Notes: generated from the sequence alone by a model not told the origin. Counted from the first letter of the stretch, positions 26,956-36,531 are shown. The stretch: 64,000 nucleotides of DNA from Pseudomonas yangonensis (GCF_009932725.1 NZ_BLJU01000001.1:124001-188000); one strand, 5' to 3'. Made by a program: numbers and translations.

Positions 26956-29900
26956 TCAACTGAGTATGAACAGCGCCGCACCGCCGAACTGGGCACTGAA
27001 CTGGCTCGCCTGCATCGGCCTGCCGAGCAGGTAGCCCTGCACTTCATCACAGCCATGTTCGCGCAGGAACTCCAGCTGGGCGTGACTTTCCACGCCTTCG
27101 GCGATCACCATCATGTTCAGACTGTGCGCCATGGCGATGATGGCGCGGGCGATCTGTGCATCCTGTTCGCCATCGGGCAGACCGTCAACGAAGCTGCGGT
27201 CGATCTTCAGTACGTCGATGGGGAACTGCTTGAGGTAGTTCAGCGACGAGTAGCCGGTGCCGAAGTCGTCCACCGCGATGCAGAGCCCGAGGCGCTTGAG
27301 CTCGTTCAGGGTCTGCATCGCGCTGGAGACGTCGCGCATCAGGATGCTTTCGGTCAACTCCACTTCCAGGCATGCGGGCGCTACCCCGGTTCTTTCCAGG
27401 ATGGTGGCGATACGCGCCGTCAGGTCGCCCTCGCCGAACTGGCGGGCCGACAGATTGACCGAGACCTTGGGGATGCGGATCTTTTCCTCGTGCCAGGCCT
27501 TGAGCTGCCTGCACGATTCTTCCAGTACCCACTCGCCGACCTGCACCACCAGGCCAAGCTCCTCGAGCACCGGGATGAAGTCATCCGGCGGCACCAGACC
27601 ACGGCTCGGGTGATTCCAGCGCAGCAGCGCTTCGACGCCGGTGAGGCGGCGGCCGTCGCCGGAGAACTGCGGCTGGTAGTGCAAAACGAACTGGCCCTGC
27701 TCCTGGGCGTGGCGCAGGTCGCTTTCCAGCTCCAGGCGTTCCAGTGCGCTGGCGTTCATGTCGGCCTGGTAGAACTGGAAGTTGTTCTTGCCGCGCTCCT
27801 TGGCGTGGTACATGGCGGTGTCGGCGTTCTTCATCAACTGGCTCAGTTCGTTGCCGTCCTGCGGGGCAAGCGCGATACCGATACTGGCGGTGACGAAGAA
27901 CTCGCGGCCTTCGAGGACGAAGGGGCGGGCCAGGCTGGAGAGAATCTGCTCGGCAACATGAATGGCGCGATTGAGCGCACCATCGCGGGTGGCGCGCGGC
28001 TGCAGCAACAGGGTGAACTCGTCGCCGCCCATGCGTGCAACCGTGTCGTCGCCGTCGACACAGGCCGACAGGCGCACGGCCACGTCCTTGAGCATACGGT
28101 CGCCGGCGGCATGGCCGAGCGAATCGTTGATCGGCTTGAAGCGGTCGAGATCGAGAAACATCAGCACGACCCACTCGTTGTGCCGCTCGGCGTGCTGCAG
28201 GGCGCTGTGCAGACGGTCCTGGAACAGGGTGCGGTTGGGCAGATGAGTCAGGGCATCGTAGTAGGCCAGACGATGAATGCGCTGTTCGCTGGCCTTGCGC
28301 TCGCTGATATCGCTGAAGAAGCACACGTAGCTGACCAGGTCGCCTTCCTCGTCATGCACGGCGGTGATGCCGACCCAGGCCGGGAAGTTCTCGCCGCCCT
28401 TGCGCTTGAGCCACACCTCGCCCTCCCAGCTGCCGCGCTGATTGAGCTGACCGAGGATGTATTGCAGGTGAGTGGCCTGCTGGCGGTCGGCAGTGAGCAT
28501 ACCGGGCAATTGGTCGAGTACCTGGCCGGCCGAATAGCCTGTGACGCGACTGAACGCCTTGTTGACCTGGACGATGTAGCCGGCCGGATCGGTCACCAGG
28601 ATCGCAGCGGTCGAGTGCTCGAATACCGTGGCGGCCATGCGCAGGTCTTTTTCTGCCCGGCGTTGCTGGCTGATGTCGCGGCCAACGCCGAGGATGCCTT
28701 CGAAGCGGCCGTTCTCGTCCCACATCAGCACCAGGCGTAGTTCTACCGGAATCTTGTGGCCGTCGGCGCGCAGGCAATCGAAGACGAACAACTGATCCGG
28801 CAGTTCGTCACGCAGGCGATTGAGGCGGTCGCGCTCGCCGAGCGCATCGCGGATGCGTTCGAGCAGCAGGTTGAGGCCGTCCAGTTGCTGCGGATTGGCC
28901 GCCAGGCCGTAGAAACTGTTGGCCATCACCCAGTTGACGGAATAGCCCAGGATTGGCTCGACCGAAGGGCTGACGTAGTTGAGGTTCAGCGCTCTATCGG
29001 TGGAGAAGATGACATCGCTGATGCTTTCGGCCAGCAGACGATAACGTTGCTCGCTGTCGCGCAGCGACTGGTTGCGCTCGATCTGCTCGGTGATGTCCTT
29101 GGCCACGCCGATCAGGCGACTGACGCGGCCGTGGTCATCGCGCGCCAGTGCCTGCTCGCGGATGCTGAACCAGTGCCACTGACCGTTACGATGGCGCCAG
29201 CGCAGCACTGACTCGAGCAGCAGGCCGTCGCCGACCACCTTCTGCAGATTGCGGATGCGCCAGTAGTATTCGGCATCGTCCGGATGCAGTACCTGCAGCC
29301 AGAAATCCTCGCGCATGGCGCGCAACTCGGCCTTGCTGTAGCCCAGCTGCAGGCCCAGGCTATGGTTGCTGAACAGCACCTGGCGGTTCTGCATGTCATG
29401 CACGTAGAGCAGGTCGGGCACCGAGCGCACCACCTCCGACCAGAAGCGCTCACGCTCGATCAGCGACAGCTCGATGCGCTTGCGGCTGGTGATGTCGCTG
29501 ATGCTCAGGGTGACGGCTTGATAGTCCTGAATCATTTCCGGCAGCCGCAGCACCAGCCAGACGTGGCGTTGCAAACCCTGTGCGGTGACCAGCTGGGTTT
29601 CCAGCTCCACCAGATTGGGGCCTTCGAGCACGGCCACGGCCAGGCGATAGCGCAAATCGTCCGGTTGCACCGGACCGTTATCGATCAATTGCTGCCAGGC
29701 CTGTTCGGTGGTCTTCACCCCGAGCAGGTTGAGCGCCACCTGATTGGCCTCGGTGATGCGCAACTGCTCGACCAGCAGCTCGTGGTGTTCGGCATCGGCC
29801 TGCAGCCAGCGCTGCAGCCCTGCGGCGTCTCGCAGCTTGTGCTGCAACAGCAGGCTGCGCACGCCGGAAAGATCGAGCACGCACAGTGCCACGCCGGTGC

Positions 29901-31164
29901 CTTCGAAGATGTCCTGATAGCGCCGGCGGGTTTCCTGCAGCACGCGCATGGCCTGCTGCTCGTTGGTCACGTCGCGCAGCACCCAGACGTAGCCGGCCTG
30001 GCGACCGATCTCGCTGATGTCGCTGCGGGTCACGGCGAACAGGCGCGCGCGGCCCTCGCTCGCCACTCTGACCAGCTCCGGCCCCAGATCATTGGCCAGG
30101 TTGGGGCTGTTGAGCAGCAGGGGGTCGAGATCGGGCAGCAGATCCAGCAGGTGCATGTCCCAGGCCGCTTCACTGCTGATACCGAACAGCGCCTCGGCCT
30201 GTGGGTTCAGGTAGCGCAACTTGCCGTCGGCCTGGGTGACCAGGATGCGCTCTTCGACGGCACCGAGGGCGCTTGCAGCCTGGCGCAATGAGCGGCGCGA
30301 CTCGGTGTTCAGGCGTTGCAGGCGGCGTTGCTCGCGTTGCAGACCGTACAGGGCCAGCAAGGTAAGCAGGCTGCACAGCGCGAACAGCAGGAACTTGCCG
30401 GCAAGGGCCGGCATCAGCTCGTTGCCGGCGCGATCGGCATCGAACAGCGCGCGCAATTGCCAGTCGCTGCCTGGCAGGGGGATCAGTTCCAGGCTCTGTG
30501 CCTGCTCCGCTGCGGTAACCGGGGCGACAGAGTCACCGGGCTGTCGTAGATCATCGGCGCGGGCGATGACCCGCTGACTCTGCAGGTCTTCGAGCAACCA
30601 CTGGTATTCGCTTTGATGCTGTTCGCGCAGCCAGCGGCGCAGTGCGCTGGCGCGCATGCGCAAGACATACTGGCTGCCATCTGGCTGGGGCAACAGCAGA
30701 TAAAGCGCGCCACCTTGCTGTGCGCTGAAGGCGAAGTGATAGGGTGCCGAGCCGGCGTGTTGTTGCAGGTTGCGAATGAAAGGGAGGTCACGAGATTCGC
30801 CGGCGCTATCGGCCAGCAACTGCCCATTGGCATCGAGCCGGGCCACGCTGCGTAGCGTCGGAAATATGCTGCTCAGGGTCGCCACCCGGTCGTGGTCATT
30901 GCCCTCGTACTGCAGCATCGCCTGGCCTGCCTGCGCTTTCAGACGCATGCTCAGGCTCACGTGCTTGGCCAGCTGGGTGGCGTAATCCCGGCTCAGTCGC
31001 TTCTGGCTAGCGAGCAACTGGCGATACTCCTGAGTCAGTTGCCAGGCCAGCAATGCCAGAATCGCCACTACCAACACCACCAGCGCGCGCCGCAACACCG
31101 TTCGGTGTTTCGGTGCGCGCGACTCGCCCGGGGGAGATGAAGGCAGGGATGAGGGAGTCGACAC
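26956..31164 (-). CDS. morA: Membrane-bound GGDEF/EAL sensor protein MorA
   Basis: A 1402-residue c-di-GMP enzyme. Membrane spans near residues 24-44 and 252-275 enclose a periplasmic sensor region of about 200 residues. Several PAS domains follow (about 290-930), then GGDEF (MGGDEFTLLL near 1045) and EAL (GVEALLRW near 1178). The EAL metal and substrate residues are present (ELTES, DDFGTGYSSL, LKIDRSFV, EGVES), so phosphodiesterase activity is expected. The GGDEF motif is intact, but the upstream inhibitory RxxD site is replaced by DGDD. Length, architecture and glyA linkage match MorA (PA4601), a motility and biofilm regulator. Confidence 0.9.
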   Translation of the reverse strand: MSTPSSLPSSPPGESRAPKHRTVLRRALVVLVVAILALLAWQLTQEYRQLLASQKRLSRDYATQLAKHVSLSMRLKAQAGQAMLQYEGNDHDRVATLSSIFPTLRSVARLDANGQLLADSAGESRDLPFIRNLQQHAGSAPYHFAFSAQQGGALYLLLPQPDGSQYVLRMRASALRRWLREQHQSEYQWLLEDLQSQRVIARADDLRQPGDSVAPVTAAEQAQSLELIPLPGSDWQLRALFDADRAGNELMPALAGKFLLFALCSLLTLLALYGLQREQRRLQRLNTESRRSLRQAASALGAVEERILVTQADGKLRYLNPQAEALFGISSEAAWDMHLLDLLPDLDPLLLNSPNLANDLGPELVRVASEGRARLFAVTRSDISEIGRQAGYVWVLRDVTNEQQAMRVLQETRRRYQDIFEGTGVALCVLDLSGVRSLLLQHKLRDAAGLQRWLQADAEHHELLVEQLRITEANQVALNLLGVKTTEQAWQQLIDNGPVQPDDLRYRLAVAVLEGPNLVELETQLVTAQGLQRHVWLVLRLPEMIQDYQAVTLSISDITSRKRIELSLIERERFWSEVVRSVPDLLYVHDMQNRQVLFSNHSLGLQLGYSKAELRAMREDFWLQVLHPDDAEYYWRIRNLQKVVGDGLLLESVLRWRHRNGQWHWFSIREQALARDDHGRVSRLIGVAKDITEQIERNQSLRDSEQRYRLLAESISDVIFSTDRALNLNYVSPSVEPILGYSVNWVMANSFYGLAANPQQLDGLNLLLERIRDALGERDRLNRLRDELPDQLFVFDCLRADGHKIPVELRLVLMWDENGRFEGILGVGRDISQQRRAEKDLRMAATVFEHSTAAILVTDPAGYIVQVNKAFSRVTGYSAGQVLDQLPGMLTADRQQATHLQYILGQLNQRGSWEGEVWLKRKGGENFPAWVGITAVHDEEGDLVSYVCFFSDISERKASEQRIHRLAYYDALTHLPNRTLFQDRLHSALQHAERHNEWVVLMFLDLDRFKPINDSLGHAAGDRMLKDVAVRLSACVDGDDTVARMGGDEFTLLLQPRATRDGALNRAIHVAEQILSSLARPFVLEGREFFVTASIGIALAPQDGNELSQLMKNADTAMYHAKERGKNNFQFYQADMNASALERLELESDLRHAQEQGQFVLHYQPQFSGDGRRLTGVEALLRWNHPSRGLVPPDDFIPVLEELGLVVQVGEWVLEESCRQLKAWHEEKIRIPKVSVNLSARQFGEGDLTARIATILERTGVAPACLEVELTESILMRDVSSAMQTLNELKRLGLCIAVDDFGTGYSSLNYLKQFPIDVLKIDRSFVDGLPDGEQDAQIARAIIAMAHSLNMMVIAEGVESHAQLEFLREHGCDEVQGYLLGRPMQASQFSAQFGGAALFILS

Positions 31165-31570
31165 GTTTGTGAACCTGCAGCCAGTGCTGAGCTATCTGAG
31201 CTTTGAGACAAATGAGCCGGCGTATGCCCATGTCAGCCGGGTAGGATGCCTGTAAACGTGGCCAAGTGCCAGCTTCGCCGACGAGCGTAGGTTTGCCCTG
31301 CCTCGTACATTACGGTAGCTTTGCGCCGCGCGCGTGAACTGTCCGCGCGGTACTTGGCGTTCGCTCCTGCAGGGGCTAAGGTCTCTGCCAATGCCCGGCT
31401 GCAGGCGTGATGAAAGTTGCCTGCAGCCGGTAACACGGCGGCCGGGCCGACAGGCACCGGGGGGTGCCTGATAGCCTGCGCATGTTGCCGGTGTCGTCAC
31501 TCGCAATGTCCTCGCACTGTCTGCAAGGGCCCGCCATTTCCAGCCTTTATTCTCACCAGTCAGGTTCTCC
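31165..31570. other. Divergent morA / ettA intergenic region with two hairpins
   Basis: A 406-base gap. It contains a perfect 11-bp inverted repeat (CCGGCTGCAGG at 31395-31405, its complement at 31420-31430) and a perfect 8-bp one (CAGGCACC at 31451-31458, complement 31463-31470). Neither is followed by a T-run, so they are not simple terminators. Both would lie in the 5' leader of ettA if transcription starts upstream of them. No protein gene was recognised. Confidence 0.5.
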
Positions 31571-33238
31571 ATGGCTCAGTACGTCTACAGCATGCATCGG
31601 GTCAGCAAGGTCGTCCCGCCGAAGCGTGAAATTCTCAAGGACATTTCCCTGTCGTTCTTCCCAGGCGCCAAGATCGGCGTGCTGGGCCTCAACGGTGCCG
31701 GTAAGTCGACCCTGCTGCGCATCATGGCCGGCGTCGATACCGAGATCGACGGCGAAGCCCGGCCGATGCCGGGCATCAAGGTCGGCTATCTGCCACAGGA
31801 GCCGCAGCTCGACCCGAGCAAGACGGTGCGCGACATCGTCGAAGAAGCCGTAGGCGAGATCAAGCAGGCCCAGGCCCGCCTCGACGAGGTGTACGCCGCC
31901 TACGCCGAACCGGATGCCGACTTCGACGCGCTGGCCGCCGAACAAGCCAAGCTGGAGGCCATTTTGCAGGCCTCCGACGGCCACAACCTGGAGCGCCAGC
32001 TGGAAGTGGCGGCTGACGCCCTGCGCCTGCCGCCATGGGAGGCCAAGATCGAGCACCTGTCCGGTGGTGAGAAGCGCCGCGTGGCGCTGTGCCGCCTGCT
32101 GCTGTCGGCGCCCGACATGCTGCTGCTGGACGAACCGACCAACCACCTGGACGCAGACTCGGTGGCATGGCTGGAGCGCTTCCTGCACGACTTCCCCGGC
32201 ACAGTGGTAGCGATTACCCACGACCGTTACTTCCTCGACAATGTCGCCGGCTGGATTCTCGAACTCGACCGTGGCCACGGCATCCCGTACGAGGGCAACT
32301 ACTCCGGCTGGCTGGAGTCGAAGGCCAACCGCCTGGCCCAGGAAGCCAAGGCCGAGGCCTCACACGCCAAGGCCATGAAGGCCGAACTGGAGTGGGTGCG
32401 CCAGGGCGCCAAGGCGCGTCAGGCCAAGTCCAAGGCGCGTCTGCAACGCTTCGAGGAAATGCAGTCGCAGGAATTCCAGAAGCGCAGCGAGACCAACGAG
32501 ATCTACATCCCGGCCGGTCCGCGTCTGGGCGACAAGGTCATCGACTTCCACAACGTGTCGAAGTCCTTCGGCGACCGTGTGCTGATCGACGATCTGTCCT
32601 TCAGCATCCCCAAAGGTGCCATCGTCGGCGTGATCGGCGGCAACGGTGCCGGTAAGTCGACCCTGCTGCGCATGATCACCGGCAAGGAGCAGCCGGATTC
32701 CGGCACCATCGAGATCGGTGAAACCGTACAGATCGCCAGCGTCGAGCAGAGCCGCGACATGCTCGATGGCAGCAAGACCGTGTGGGAGCAGATCTCCGAC
32801 GGCTTCGACATGATCAAGGTCGGCAACTACGAGGTGCCGTCGCGTGGTTACGTTGGTCGTTTCAACTTCAAGGGTGCCGACCAGCAGAAGTTCGTCAAGG
32901 ACCTCTCCGGTGGTGAGCGCGGTCGTCTGCACATGGCGCTGACCCTCAAGCAGGGCGGCAACGTGCTGCTGCTCGACGAACCGTCCAACGACCTCGACGT
33001 GGAAACCCTGCGTGCGCTGGAAGAAGCGCTGCTGGACTTCCCCGGCGCCGCCATCGTGATCTCCCACGATCGCTGGTTCCTCGACCGTATCGCCACCCAC
33101 ATCCTCTCCTACGAGGACGACGGCAAGGTCAACTTCTTCGAAGGCAACTACACCGAGTTCGAAGCCGACCGCAAGAAACGCCTGGGCGATGCCGCCGCGC
33201 AGCCGCACCGCGTGCGTTACAAGAAGCTGGCGCAGTAA
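31571..33238 (+). CDS. ettA: Energy-dependent translational throttle protein EttA (ABC-F ATPase)
   Basis: A 555-residue soluble ABC-F protein with two ATPase cassettes. First: Walker A GLNGAGKST, signature LSGGEKRRVALCRLLL, Walker B LLLDEPTNHLD. Second: GGNGAGKST, LSGGERGRLHMAL, LLLDEPSNDLD. The linker between them is rich in Lys/Ala/Arg (VRQGAKARQAKSKARLQRF), typical of EttA. EttA binds the ribosomal E site and gates entry into elongation according to the ATP/ADP ratio. The ATG follows a short TTCTCC stretch with no strong SD. A rho-independent terminator follows at 33253. Confidence 0.95.
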   Translation: MAQYVYSMHRVSKVVPPKREILKDISLSFFPGAKIGVLGLNGAGKSTLLRIMAGVDTEIDGEARPMPGIKVGYLPQEPQLDPSKTVRDIVEEAVGEIKQAQARLDEVYAAYAEPDADFDALAAEQAKLEAILQASDGHNLERQLEVAADALRLPPWEAKIEHLSGGEKRRVALCRLLLSAPDMLLLDEPTNHLDADSVAWLERFLHDFPGTVVAITHDRYFLDNVAGWILELDRGHGIPYEGNYSGWLESKANRLAQEAKAEASHAKAMKAELEWVRQGAKARQAKSKARLQRFEEMQSQEFQKRSETNEIYIPAGPRLGDKVIDFHNVSKSFGDRVLIDDLSFSIPKGAIVGVIGGNGAGKSTLLRMITGKEQPDSGTIEIGETVQIASVEQSRDMLDGSKTVWEQISDGFDMIKVGNYEVPSRGYVGRFNFKGADQQKFVKDLSGGERGRLHMALTLKQGGNVLLLDEPSNDLDVETLRALEEALLDFPGAAIVISHDRWFLDRIATHILSYEDDGKVNFFEGNYTEFEADRKKRLGDAAAQPHRVRYKKLAQ

Positions 33239-33252
33239 GCGTCAGTTCGATG

Positions 33253-33282
33253 AAAAAACGGAGCCTCAGGGCTCCGTTTTTC
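33253..33282 (+). terminator. Rho-independent terminator after ettA
   Basis: AAAAACGGAGCC, loop TCAG, GGCTCCGTTTTT: a stem with flanking A and T runs that can work in both directions, 15 bases after the ettA stop. Confidence 0.9.
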
Positions 33283-33302
33283 ATTAGGATCGCGGGCTAT
33301 CT

Positions 33303-33376
33303 GTAGGAGCGGCGCCTCGCCGCGAATGGGTGTGACTCAGACCCAAAGTGCTTCGCCCCGGGGGCGGGGCTCCTAC
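33303..33376. repeat. REP-like palindrome, tgtaggagcg family
   Basis: GTAGGAGCGGCGCCTCGCCG at the left is matched by an imperfect complement ending GGGGCGGGGCTCCTAC at 33376. It lies between the ettA terminator and the end of the PilZ gene. Confidence 0.7.
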
Positions 33377-33404
33377 GCTAGGCTGTTTATTGCATTCTGC
33401 TGCA

Positions 33405-33737
33405 TTAAAGCCTGGCCAGCAGGCTTTCCAGCGCCTTGGCCTGGTCCTCGGCCAGATCGATGATATGAAAGCCGGCCCAGCAATGCTGGCCGTCAGCGCC
33501 GGGGCGACTCCACAGGCAGTCGGCACCCAGGCGCACTTCCTGTACCTCGGCGGCGCTGGAGGTGCAGACCAGGCGGCATTCCAGCACGGCATCCGCTGCA
33601 TGTGGTGTATCGCTGAACAGCATGAAGCCATCGGCGGAAAGGTCGACGATGCGGCCAAGGCGCTGGCCGCTGTTCAGGTCGAAGACCTCCAGTTGCATTT
33701 CGGTGCCATGGCGGCTGTGTTGGCGACGCTCTTCCAT
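33405..33737 (-). CDS. PilZ-domain protein
   Basis: A 110-residue single-domain PilZ protein with the c-di-GMP-binding residues RRQHSR (residues 4-9) and DLSADG near 32-37. It should bind c-di-GMP in the cytoplasm. The gene starts nine bases after the stop of a DUF1631 gene, and its GAGGAA ribosome binding site overlaps that stop region, so the two are probably translationally coupled. It may correspond to PA2989-type PilZ proteins, but this is from memory. The target is unknown. Confidence 0.85.
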   Translation of the reverse strand: MEERRQHSRHGTEMQLEVFDLNSGQRLGRIVDLSADGFMLFSDTPHAADAVLECRLVCTSSAAEVQEVRLGADCLWSRPGADGQHCWAGFHIIDLAEDQAKALESLLARL

Positions 33738-33746
33738 GGAAATTCC

Positions 33747-36071
33747 TCAGCGGGGCTCTACTGTGCGTCCGGTGAAACGCTGTAGCACGCGGTAGATGGC
33801 GGTCAGTGCGCGATCCACCAACGGGGTCGCGCGTTCGGGGGTGACGATGCGGGCCTGGCCCTGTTCCATTTCGCTGGCCAGCAGGGTCAGCGGCTTGATC
33901 GCCACGCGCTGGCCGCTGTTGTCGACGAACATGTAGTTATGTGTGGTCGGGCTGAACCAGGAAAGCTTGAGTACGCGGCTCTTGTTGCCTTCGACGAACT
34001 CGAACCAGGTGCCGAACTCGACGTTGGCCAGCTCCCTGGCCAGCGCTTGTGCACGGGCAGAGAGCTTGCTGCGTGGCGGCGCCTGGCGAGCCAGGTCAGC
34101 ATCCTCGCCGAGCATGGCGCCCAGCGGGCTGTCCGGCAGGTTCGGCTTGAGCTGCGCCGCCAGTTGCGGCTGTTTGGCCTGCACCGCATGCTGGCAGGCC
34201 ACCAGGTCCTGCAGCAGGCGGCGGATGCCGTCTTCGTGATAGCCGCCGAGTAGCTCCAGGCCCTTGCGCAGGTCGCTGAGCATGGGGACGCGTATGTCCT
34301 GCAGGCGCTGCTTGTCGTCGTCACCAAGCGGGGTGCCGCTCCAGGCCAGCTGCTCGGCCACCTCGCAGGCCCGTTGCCATTCCGCGCTCTGCTCGCCATG
34401 GCGCAGCAGCACGAAAACCAGTACGTCGGCCCAGGTGAGTTCGAGGAAGTTGCGGATGATCGCCGGCAGGTCGCGTTGATCGACGCAACGCTGAATCACC
34501 TCCAGTGCATGCTCGCGCGCGCCGAGCAGGCGGTCACGACCCTTGGCCGCCTCGACCGCACGGCGCTCGCGCAGCTCGACCTTGTGGCGCAGGGTTGCGA
34601 CGTACTCGTTGAACTCTTCGATCAGGCTGTCGAACAGCCCCAGATCGCCGCTGAAACCGTGGATCACCCGCTCGACCACCCAGTGCATCTTGGCCAGCAG
34701 GCCGCGTTCGTCGCCTTCGTTGCCATAGAGCACGCCGGCCTGCGCCATGGCGTTGAGCAGGCGCCTGGCCGGATGGTGATGCTGAGTGAACAGGGCTTTG
34801 TCGAGCAGGGCGATTTTCAGATAGGGCGTGTGCAGGTGTGAAAGCGCTGTCTTGCAGGCGTCCGGCAGATTCTCGTCGTCGAGAATGAAGTCGAACAGCA
34901 TGCCGACCAGGTCGATCACGTCGGCTTCCTGGCCCGACACCTTGCTGTCGCCCGGCAGGCTGCTGTGCGCTTCGAGTTGCTGCTGCAGGTCGGCCTTGAG
35001 GCCTTCCACCGCCTGTGGCTTGTGTAGGCGCTGGGCCAGATCCTGGGCCGACTGCTGCTGCATGCGGTTGAGTGCGGCGAGTAACTCGCTGGCGCTGTAG
35101 GTGCGGCTGGCCTGGCGCGGAGAGAAACTGACGATGCTGCGTGTGCCGCCGAGCAATGGCGCTTCAGGATGACTGTGGCGATGCTCGTCGAGCAGGCTGG
35201 ACAGGCCGCTGAACAGCGCGCCCGGATCGCTCGGCGGTGGGGCGCTGAGGTCCAGGTCGAGCAGCGCCGGTTCTGCGGGCTTTGATGTGGTACCTGGCTT
35301 GCTCGTCGACTGCGACTTGTGCGGCAGGGCATCCGGTTTGGTTGCTACCGGCCGGCTGACGCTTGGATTGACCTGCGCGCTGTACTTGAGGTTGGGTAAT
35401 ACGCCGGCGTCGATCAGGCGCTGATTGAGCGCGCCATAGAGCGAATCGAGGCTCTGCATGACATGCTTATCGAAGAGCATGTAGAGGATGGTCTTGATCT
35501 GCAGCGGGAACGGGCAGGGCGCCAGGGCATCACGAAACGCCTGGGCGATAGCCTGCGGGCCGAAGGGGTTGCTGTCCTCGCCGAGCTTCTGGCCGTTGTT
35601 GAGCAGCGCCAGGCGCTGATCCAGGGCGAACAGTGGCTGGGTGCAGCGCGCCTTGACCCGGCTGACCATATTGGTCACCTGCAGGGTTTCTTCGTAATCC
35701 TCGTTCTGCACCAGCGCCAACTGTTCCGGGTCCAGCTGAGCAGTGGCCGGGTTCTGCAGTTTGCCGTCGAGGAAGTCGGAGAAATTGCTGGCGATCTTCT
35801 GATGGTAGCTGCGCTCGATCTGCGGGCGCTGACGGCGAATTTCACGCATGCTGTCGAAGAACAGGGTCTGCACCTTGTTGTTCTCGGCTTTTTCCGCGCA
35901 TTCGAACAGGGTGTCGTCGACCTGACCGAACACGCCACCGAGGTGCTCCGCCAGACGGTTCATCACCAGCTTGCGGCAGGCCTGCACCAGATCGCTGAAG
36001 CGCGGCTGGATGCCGCGGCTGGCGAGGCTGACCACCTTGGGATGAACGGGGGGCTTGTCCTGGTTGCTCAT
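33747..36071 (-). CDS. DUF1631 family protein (first paralogue)
   Basis: A 774-residue mostly helical cytoplasmic protein of the DUF1631 family, sometimes misnamed thymidine phosphorylase. Conserved blocks are VDDTLFECAEKAENN (N-terminal), VIDLVGMLFDFILDDENLP (middle) and a C-terminal beta-rich region with GTWFEFVEGNKSRVLKLSW and YMFVDNSGQRVAIK. The function is unknown. It is the upstream partner of a PilZ gene (gap 9 bases), so a link to c-di-GMP signalling is inferred. A second copy is at 49635-51932. Confidence 0.85.
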   Translation of the reverse strand: MSNQDKPPVHPKVVSLASRGIQPRFSDLVQACRKLVMNRLAEHLGGVFGQVDDTLFECAEKAENNKVQTLFFDSMREIRRQRPQIERSYHQKIASNFSDFLDGKLQNPATAQLDPEQLALVQNEDYEETLQVTNMVSRVKARCTQPLFALDQRLALLNNGQKLGEDSNPFGPQAIAQAFRDALAPCPFPLQIKTILYMLFDKHVMQSLDSLYGALNQRLIDAGVLPNLKYSAQVNPSVSRPVATKPDALPHKSQSTSKPGTTSKPAEPALLDLDLSAPPPSDPGALFSGLSSLLDEHRHSHPEAPLLGGTRSIVSFSPRQASRTYSASELLAALNRMQQQSAQDLAQRLHKPQAVEGLKADLQQQLEAHSSLPGDSKVSGQEADVIDLVGMLFDFILDDENLPDACKTALSHLHTPYLKIALLDKALFTQHHHPARRLLNAMAQAGVLYGNEGDERGLLAKMHWVVERVIHGFSGDLGLFDSLIEEFNEYVATLRHKVELRERRAVEAAKGRDRLLGAREHALEVIQRCVDQRDLPAIIRNFLELTWADVLVFVLLRHGEQSAEWQRACEVAEQLAWSGTPLGDDDKQRLQDIRVPMLSDLRKGLELLGGYHEDGIRRLLQDLVACQHAVQAKQPQLAAQLKPNLPDSPLGAMLGEDADLARQAPPRSKLSARAQALARELANVEFGTWFEFVEGNKSRVLKLSWFSPTTHNYMFVDNSGQRVAIKPLTLLASEMEQGQARIVTPERATPLVDRALTAIYRVLQRFTGRTVEPR

Positions 36072-36189
36072 GGACTGTCCTGGCTGGCGTCGTCGGCGGG
36101 CGCGTCCTGCACGCTGCCGCAGTTCAATGAAACATATAGTAGTCCATGCTCGTGCCGCAAAGCATTGTAGTAAAAGCAGTTTGCAGGGG

Positions 36190-36217
36190 TTGACAGGGAA
36201 TTTTTGCTACGTAAAAT
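36190..36217 (+). promoter_or_regulatory. Sigma-70 promoter of the tRNA operon
   Basis: TTGACA (36190-36195) and TAAAAT (36212-36217) with a 16-base spacer, followed by a GC-rich discriminator GGCGCGCC typical of stringently controlled stable-RNA promoters. It lies about 60 bases before tRNA-Asn. Confidence 0.85.
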
Positions 36218-36277
36218 GGCGCGCCTCTGAAGCGGTAAAGCAAAAGCTGAAACGCGGCAGAGATGGAAGACCGAAGT

Positions 36278-36353
36278 TCCGCGATAGCTCAGTCGGTAGA
36301 GCAAATGACTGTTAATCATTGGGTCCCTGGTTCGAGTCCAGGTCGCGGAGCCA
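36278..36353 (+). tRNA. tRNA-Asn (GTT)
   Basis: 76 bases including an encoded CCA. The acceptor stem TCCGCGA pairs with TCGCGGA, the anticodon loop is CTGTTAA (GTT), and the T arm GGTTCGAGTCC is intact. It is the first of three tRNAs in tandem. Confidence 0.97.
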
Positions 36354-36362
36354 ACTTCCTAA

Positions 36363-36439
36363 CGGGGTATAGCGCAGTCCGGTAGCGCGCTTGCTTTGGG
36401 AGCAAGATGTCGGGAGTTCGAATCCCCCTACCCCGACCA
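36363..36439 (+). tRNA. tRNA-Pro (TGG)
   Basis: 77 bases with encoded CCA. The acceptor CGGGGTA pairs with TACCCCG, and the anticodon stem-loop CTTGC-TTTGGGA-GCAAG reads TGG. It sits nine bases after tRNA-Asn. Confidence 0.97.
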
Positions 36440-36444
36440 TATTT

Positions 36445-36520
36445 GGGTCGTTAGCTCAGTTGGTAGAGCAGTTGGCTTTTAACCAATTGGTCGTAGGTTC
36501 GAATCCTACACGACCCACCA
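36445..36520 (+). tRNA. tRNA-Lys (TTT)
   Basis: 76 bases with encoded CCA. The acceptor GGGTCGT pairs with ACGACCC, and the anticodon loop CTTTTAA reads TTT. Last gene of the tRNA operon. Confidence 0.97.
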
Positions 36521-36531
36521 CCACAACGAAG

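Noticed and set aside
26926..28740. A 604-codon open frame on the plus strand
   Set aside because: Antisense of morA's GGDEF/EAL part; the opposite strand has clear catalytic motifs.
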